Part shown: piece by piece, positions 57,880 to 64,000 of the stretch
Position numbering within the stretch: position 1 is the stretch's first letter
How the letters are laid out: each line of letters begins with the position of its first letter
Origin: Aselliscus stoliczkanus
Lineage: Eukaryota > Chordata > Mammalia > Chiroptera > Hipposideridae
Direction: 5' to 3'
DNA length: 64,000 nucleotides
NCBI GenBank assembly: GCA_033961575.1
Contig: CM066733.1
Coordinates: 103,693,921 to 103,757,920 of the forward strand
The notes under the pieces: generated by a model
The model's database searches: none
What the model saw: only the letters and a program-made list of their open reading frames with translations
Told to the model about the DNA's origin: nothing
Position numbers and translations under genes: made by a program

Positions 57880-58165
57880 TGTTTTCTGCACTACTTTCTC
57901 TCCAGGATACCTCAGTGTCCCCTCTCTTCTTTTTCAGTCCTCTGACACCTGTGCAATTAATTCCCTATATTAAATTTCTTATAGAAATACCCAAGGTAGT
58001 AACTGATCTTGACTGATACATATGTCTCTTTCCTCTTCAAATAGTCTGAGTGCTCCTTGAGGACAAAGTATATTTCTGATTCATTTTTGTGTCTTCAGGA
58101 CCTGAGGGCAGGCTCTAGCCTAAAGCAAATACTCTACATGTTGAATATGTGAGTTGGTGATTGAT
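57880..58165 (+). mobile_element. L2-like LINE 3' end, degraded
   Basis: GTCTGAGTGCTCCTTGAGGA, CAAAGTATATTTCTGATTC and GTGTCTTCAGGACC, then TACATGTTGAATATGTGAGT, resemble the L2 terminus. Confidence 0.5.
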
Positions 58166-58169
58166 TCAA

Positions 58170-58900
58170 GTAGTAGAGTATGAGGAACTCAACCAAAGCA
58201 ATGACAGATGGGAGGGTGGCTATAAAGTTAATTAGAAGTCAATTTTCATTTCAAGTCTAAAGAACAGAGTAGGAAATTAGGTATATTCTGGTTTTAGTCC
58301 AAAGGAATGAGCCTTTTCTTATACTATTTTCAAATAACACCACAGTGAAAATCTCTGTGTAACAAAATACTTATATCCCAAAGTTAACCAATAACCAACT
58401 AAATTGAATAATGCCACCAAATTTCAGTAAAAATGAAAAGAATTTGACTAGTTTCCTGTAATTTGTTAGTATAAAATTTGAGCTTCAAAACTGGGAAAAA
58501 AATAAAAAACACCCTCTAGGAAAAGAAACAATAGAAAACTGGTAAATTTTTTATGGCTCTTACCATGATGGAGGGAAAAACATGTAAATAAACTATTAAA
58601 TGGTTCAAAATCATTTTCACAATTCATTAAAGTACTGATTCATAGTTAATTATGAGAGTTACTTGGGAAGGTTTGGGATCAATCCCTCATATTTTAATTA
58701 CCCTAACAAAAGGGTTCCCTCATGAATTTCTATCAGCAGGACTCATGGTTTATTGCTCTCACTGTGTCTTGGCCCACAGATTCAACCAGTCTACTTGTGG
58801 GTTAGCTGGTACTGACTCTACACATCCCACACCACTATGCCCATCATCCCTATTCGTGTCCCTGTCCATTCTCTGAACTAATATGGTAGGTAAAAAGTTA
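58170..58900. other. no gene recognised
   Basis: A 74-codon frame (58652-58876) has no domain. No named repeat. Confidence 0.4.
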
Positions 58901-58904
58901 AAAC

Positions 58905-59190
58905 ATCTCCTCAGAAAGTGTCAGGGGACCTAAGAAAGCCACAAAAGTGAAAGACAGCATAATAACATACATTTACCAGTTTGTAAAACATCTGATATAT
59001 TCCTGTCAATAAATGGAAGTTGATACCGTTGTTCTGGTTGCTGTGGCTGCTGCCGTCACAGCCTAGGTCATTGACAAGTACCACAATTGCGGTAGTGTTA
59101 TGAAAGAAACCATTTCGTGGACTACGAAAGAAACACAACAGATGACCCCTGCCCTCAATGAGCTCAAAGGATGGTATAACAACCACCTCA
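58905..59190 (-). mobile_element. possible L2-like remnant (minus)
   Basis: On the minus strand TGAGCTCATTGAGGGCAGGG and TCATCTGTTGTGTTTCTTTC recall the L2 3' region. The 91-codon minus frame lies in it and is probably not a gene. Confidence 0.35.
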
Positions 59191-59508
59191 AACAGGGAGA
59201 TGCGATTTCAGCAAAGCAATGCAAATGCAACTCTTGGCCACTTCAAACACAGTAGCTTGTATAGACTACTAGCCAGATGCATAGCAAATTCGAACTGCAA
59301 ATGTCAACCAGAGGGAGGAAATTATTGAAGAAACCAACTATCTCATTTAAACAAAACTCAAATCCTGAAAGAATTCATCTGAAAGAAATCCTGAAAGGGA
59401 GTAGTCACCTCCTATCACGGTTGATTTTTTTCCTCAACTTCACTGATCCCATCATCCTACTCTACAACTGCCCTGAGTAGGGAGCACAGTAGTGGGGAAT
59501 GGGAGGGT
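59191..59508. other. no gene recognised
   Basis: Nothing recognisable. Confidence 0.4.
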
Positions 59509-59548
59509 GTGTGAGGGTGTGTGTGTGAGTGTGTGTGTGTGTGTGTGT
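59509..59548. repeat. (TG)n microsatellite, imperfect
   Basis: GTGTGAGGGTGTGTGTGTGA then about 10 TG units. Confidence 0.95.
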
Positions 59549-61920
59549 TTCCCATAGCCTGCAGTCAAGTACATCAAAGCTTTGGCTACCTATTTTCTTG
59601 TTCCAAATTTCTCTCCATGTGAAGGGTGCCATATTTAGATTCACCATGTAGAAACTAGAAACCTTGAGACCTACTAAAGCCTGAGAGTGATTCTCAAGAG
59701 CCCACAAGAATTTTTTCATTCTAAGGGATCCATCTCCTTCCCGCATGATTGACAACTGACAATAACTAAACAGGTGAAATTCTCCCACTCAGGCCTGACA
59801 ACCTAACAAGGTCTCATTTGACTGAGTTGTATAAGAATTACAGTAGAAAAACAAATGAGTCTTTCTACCAAAGAAATCTAACAAAAAATAAAATAATTAC
59901 AGATGTGGCCAAAATCTTTAGTCATCCCCTCATCTGTCAAAAGTGTCATCTTTAGATGTTTGCCAACCAATAATATAAATTGAGATGCATGTGGCACTGT
60001 GGTAGACATTTTGGTGGAAAAGATGAAATATGCTATTATTTTTTGGCAAGGTCATTCAGTCTTTCCCGCAAATGGCCATTAGATCATTAATAAATATTGA
60101 GGTCTTACTTTGCACTAAGCATTGTTCTAATGTCAATGTCTTAAAAATTGTTTCATATATTTTTTCCAGTTTTATGGTGGGTGAGAGGGTAACCTGGTCC
60201 TTCTAAATCAGGATTTGTAAGATACAGAATAAATAGGCAAATTCCATACAAAATGACCAACCAGAGTTATGGTCATTTGATGACTAGTTAAGGAATGGCT
60301 TAGGGGAAAGGAAAGAAATATAAATTAGGAATCATGTTGATTCTTCAACTAGGAAAAGCCACTGCTCATCTTCTGTTTGGCTAATGAACTATATGGTCTT
60401 TAATAGACGCTTGCCATTTTTGTTGAATATCAAGTTGAACTCAAAGTCAAAGAGAAGGAGGAGGAAAAGGAAGAACGAGAGGAAGAAGGAGAAACTGGAA
60501 GGATAGGGGTATATTTTAAAATGTAGAATATTAAGGCCAAAATCAAGTTCCTGTCACAAATTTCTCAACAAAACCATAAAATTTTACATTTTTAGTACTC
60601 TGGGGAAATTTATTTCTTTCAAATCTAAAACCTAATTGGATCATCCAATTTTTAAACTTTAAAGTGTATGACATATAATCTTTATCATTTAGGGTGATGG
60701 AATTTAGGGGAAATTTTGATGCAAAATTGACAGCAAATTTCAAATACAGACCAATTGGGAGATATAAGTAAACCAACTAAATATACTTGACATAATAGTT
60801 TAAAATTTGGGCGCTAATACTATTTTTCCCATTAATAAAGGTTTTTCTTTAGAGAGTTACAATGCTTCCCAAATTTTTAAAATTTATTCCCAGTAAAACA
60901 AAAAGTGATCTATACCCAGATTAAAAGTAGGAATAAAAGGTGGTACTCATCATTGACATGAAAAGATATCATATTTTTTAATGAAACATAATCATATTTT
61001 TAATGAATAATAAAACAATACTTTATACATTTATGTGGGCGGAGGGCACCTAGCTATTAAATGTCTTTTCAATACAGCTCTGTTTTCCCAAGAAATGTGA
61101 ACTTTTGTAATAGAGCTTTAATATGTGGTACAAAACATATGATTCTGAATTAGGGATGCAAAACTAAATTTATTAAATAACCTTGGCAGTAAATAATGTT
61201 TCTAAGCAGAGATTCATCCTACATCTCTGTTGAACAGAAAGGACATCAACTTCCTCTCACTTAGTCTATCAATCAGCTTTGAAATGCAAATTTTGAGAGA
61301 TAACAGAGAGATCACATCACCTATGAAAAATATCTGATCAGTGCTATGAAATTTTCAATAAAGGTAGGAGTTTTCAATCTATAAAGATTCTTAAAGAATA
61401 TCTCTTTAATTAATATATATACACATATATATTACATTCAAGCATAGCAGAATTGTTAGGGATACTGGATAACACAATTTAATAGTATTAATAACCACTG
61501 TATTTTAGAATTCTTCTTAGAAAATTTCAGGCTCTTTCCTTCGGATACTTTGTACAAATCTGGAAGGGAGCAAGAAGAATGCTCATTGATATAAAATTAA
61601 GCTAAAAGATACTTTGGCCTCAATTATCTAGATATTTTGAGCGAATGCCAGATGGTTTCCTCATTTTTCACTTCCTTTGCAAAGAACAAACAGCCTATGT
61701 CTTCTTTACAGGAAAAACTTAGCTCCCATTATATCACTGACAAATTTCAAAAGTATAAAATGACTTAGAGATGAATCATCATCTCTAAGAGACTTGAATA
61801 GTTTCCCCCTTAAAGATAGCACTTCTTAGTGGTTTCATAAAAATTTGGCACTTTAATCCCAGGATAGCAGTGTGTGATCCTTCCCAAGTGGAACGTTAGT
61901 GCGGGTACAAGTTTAACCCT
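59549..61920. other. no gene recognised; AT-rich with one polypurine stretch
   Basis: A polypurine stretch lies at about 60448-60508 (AGAGAAGGAGGAGGAAAAGG-like). Otherwise AT-rich with short frames and no named repeat. Confidence 0.4.
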
Positions 61921-61926
61921 ATGACA

Positions 61927-62166
61927 CTACTCTGGGCTCCATGGCACTCTATCTTCCCCCTTGTCATCTAGCATAGCATCTGCTGCCTCCCTCACTGTCT
62001 TTGATATGTACAGGCTCCCCTGGGCGGGCTGGTACCGGTTGCTCTGGCTGCAATTCCTCAGCCCATCCCCATCACTGAGTTTCTTCATTGATGGCAGCAA
62101 AAAAAAAAGGGGGAATAGACATTGGAGACACAGGCTCCAGCTAGGTTTGCTTGTCACTAACCTCAC
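61927..62166 (-). other. unassigned 79-codon open frame in a GC-richer island
   Basis: The frame carries a middle segment SDGDGLRNCSQSNRYQPAQG and a C-terminal TVREAADAMLDDKGEDRVPW-like segment. It is more balanced in composition than neighbouring frames. A pyrimidine-rich tract (CCCCCTTTTTTTTTT on the minus strand, about 62098-62115) lies within it, upstream of CTCAG. There is no domain I recognise, no convincing splice donor and no start context. It could be a degraded exon or chance. Confidence 0.15.
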
Positions 62167-62169
62167 AAG

Positions 62170-62955
62170 CTAAACTTTGAAAAATTTAGCCAGTGCACAT
62201 TTATTTAGTTTATAAAACACAAAACATTGAGTATGGCTATATTGTAATTGTGGTGTTTGCTTATTTGACTGAACTAAACATCAAATGGCTCTTTTCATAA
62301 GTGCCAAATGATCCTGATAGCCACTGACCTTCAGGAATAAATAAACCAATTTTTTTTTCAAGTTAAAATTACAATTCCAGGCTACTAGCCTCCAATCTTT
62401 AAAATATCAATAACAAATAATTTCATACATGCGTCCAACTCATTCTATCCTATCAGGGGTGTGTACTGTATCCCTGGGAGGCCCATCAGGGTGCCACATT
62501 GGTAAATGAACATTGCAGCAACCTAACATTTTTATATGGTTATGGATGTCTGGTAACACCCTCTCTGAAAATAAATGTAAAGCTAAAATCAACTCTGCCA
62601 TGCAGAGGGTTAATAAATGTGTGGATACCACCACCCAGTTCTCAAAGAGGAGCTGTGCCCTTAATCCACAGTGGAGCATAGCTGACTTACACTAAGCTTG
62701 ATGGAATCTTTATGAGATGTTTGACATTGAGTTCCAATCAAAAACCCAATAAACAGAAAGTAAATGTAAGAACGCTCATCTGCCTGCCCTTCTGAAAGTC
62801 TTAAGCTCTAGACTTACAGCATATTAAACATCTAAAGATTAAATACCTAGGCAACTTCCCTTCATGACACATGACATGGCTTTTTCTCAAAGTACATTAC
62901 AAAAATGACCCATAGTGACCACATTTCTGTATGTGTCAACACACATACACAGTTG
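62170..62955. other. no gene recognised
   Basis: 62440-62700 is moderately GC-rich with overlapping short frames on both strands, none with a domain. Confidence 0.4.
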
Positions 62956-62972
62956 TTAAGAATGTCCATTCT

Positions 62973-63332
62973 TGGAAGTATCTCAAAAAACTGGAAATGG
63001 AACTACCTTTTGACCCAGCAATTCCACTCCTAGGTATTTACCCTGAAAACCCCAAGACACTAATTCAGAAAAATATATGCATCCCTATGTTCATTGCAGT
63101 GCTATTTACGATAGCCAAGACTTGGAAACAATCAAAATGCCCATTGGTAGACGACTGGGTTAAGAAATTGTGGTACATTTACACAATGGAGTATTATGCA
63201 GCTATAAAGAAGAAAGAAATAGTACCATTTGCAACGATATGGATGGACCTAGAGAACATTATGTCAAGTGAAATAAGTCAGTCAGAGAAAGACAAATACC
63301 ATATGATCTCACTTATATGTGGTATCTAAAGA
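62973..63332 (+). pseudogene. L1 ORF2p C-terminal fragment
   Basis: About 118 codons of L1 ORF2p after the reverse-transcriptase and cysteine-rich part begins. The frame is open without internal stops, consistent with a recent copy, but there is no native start and no promoter. The first Met of the longer frame (62931) lies in flanking DNA and is not biological. Confidence 0.85.
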
Positions 63333-63814
63333 ACTGAATAAATGAGCAAAGTAAACAGAAATAGTCTTAGAGAGACAAAGAAAAAAACTGATGAGGGCCA
63401 GATGGGATGGGTGTGGGCATGAGGGAGAAGGGGAAGGGACAAGGCAACATAAACTGATAACTACAATACCACCACAGAGACAGAAGAGACAGTTTAGGGA
63501 ATATAATCAATAATGTTGTAAATATTTTTTTAGGAGACCACATGGACTTGTCAGGGAGACCATTTCATGGATGGTGTAATGGCCTGACCACTACACTGTA
63601 CATCTGAAGCTGCCGCTGAATAATATTAGATGTTAACTATAATTTAACACATATATAGTCATGGGATGTGGAATATAGTGTGGGGATGGAGTCAATGGAA
63701 TTGTAATAGATATGTATGATATTGGGGATGGAGGGGCAGGGAGGGGAAATGGGGTAGTCACTCTGTAACGGGTGAAAAAGATAACTATTGCATTGTTTTG
63801 TACATCTGTAACTA

Positions 63815-63911
63815 ATAATAATAATAAATAAAATAAAATAAAATAAAATAAAATAAAATAAAATAAAATAAAATAAAATAAAATAAAATAAAATAAAATA
63901 AATAAAATAAA
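63815..63911. repeat. (TAAAA)n array
   Basis: AATAATAATAATAA runs into about 16 AAAAT units, forming the L1 tail. Confidence 0.97.
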
Positions 63912-64000
63912 AAGAATGTCCATTCTGTTACACATGTCACGTATACAATAGTTACAAGGGTTAGTTTTAGAAACATATTGTATCCGTCGTTTTTTAAGCG

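Larger units (their letters stand above)
62958..63926 (+). mobile_element. young 5'-truncated L1 with perfect 15-bp target duplication
   Basis: AAGAATGTCCATTCT at 62958-62972 recurs exactly at 63912-63926, so the insert is 62973-63911. It starts inside ORF2 and stays open to the ORF2 stop at about 63329. The encoded C-terminus includes FDPAIPLLGIYPENP, NICIPMFIAVLFTIAKTWKQ, WYIYTMEYYAAIKKKEIVPF and SEISQSEKDKYHMISLICGI, the usual L1 ORF2p ending. The 3' UTR has G-rich polypurine blocks at about 63392-63440 and 63729-63757, ATAACTATTGCATTGTTTTG, then a (TAAAA)n tail. The upstream reverse transcriptase and endonuclease are absent, so it is inactive. Confidence 0.95.

Noticed and set aside
62931..63329. 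132-codon frame as an independent gene
   Set aside because: It is the C-terminal end of L1 ORF2p in a 5'-truncated insertion. The first Met lies in the flank and target duplication.
1..64000. Prokaryotic-type systems (CRISPR, operons, phage islands)
   Set aside because: The sequence is mammalian nuclear DNA with L1, MIR, L2 and tRNA SINEs; no tandem coding arrays or spacer-repeat pattern exist.

Overview
This window looks like AT-rich nuclear DNA from a placental mammal and contains no protein-coding gene that I can support. Every open frame is short, has no recognisable domain and a non-coding-like composition, or lies inside a transposable element. The only protein segment I recognise is the C-terminal end of L1 ORF2p (about 62980-63329). 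I see no functional tRNA, rRNA or snRNA gene, no CpG island, no CRISPR array and no operon-like layout. The stretch is therefore intergenic or deep intronic.

Organism: MIR, L2, MER1- and MER20-type hAT elements and L1 fragments place it in Eutheria. The young SINEs are tRNA-derived. Some have an isoleucine-tRNA-like head, and the long ones end in AATAAAATCTTT plus an A tail (the T+ class of SINE). I see no Alu, B1/B2, carnivore SINEC, ruminant Bov or horse ERE. The SINE types, a compact hAT element with a TCTAGA-core target duplication and a mariner-like MITE fit a bat best. A colugo or another tRNA-SINE lineage is not excluded. This is a judgement from memory of repeat families, not a database result.

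Layout. 0-10 kb: MIR fragments, a long SINE with a perfect 17-bp target-site duplication (4641-5122), CA repeats and an Ile-type SINE (9912-10087). 10-20 kb: ancient repeats, L1 remnants, a monomer SINE, and a SINE that appears to carry transduced 3' flank (16407-16633). 20-25 kb: a twin-primed (5'-inverted) L1, a LINE remnant hit by two opposite SINEs separated by about 60 bp of LINE and a (TA)n tract, and a MER1-type hAT. 25-35 kb: a long SINE, a long TTCC/CT tract, a second inverted L1, L2, MIR and MER20. 35-46 kb: a SINE with an offset target duplication, an L1 3' half (42.5-43.6 kb), ancient repeats and a mariner-like MITE. 46-56 kb: a very short L1 insertion with A-rich sequence at both ends, a complete small hAT, two head-to-head SINEs, a 2.5-kb repeat-poor block and an (AAAT)n-tailed SINE. 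56-64 kb: L2, a probable solo LTR, and a young 5'-truncated L1 with a perfect 15-bp target duplication.

The window is best read as an archaeological record of retrotransposition. The most informative parts are the insertion structures (transduction, twin priming, nested and inverted SINEs). I did not find a new protein-based system.
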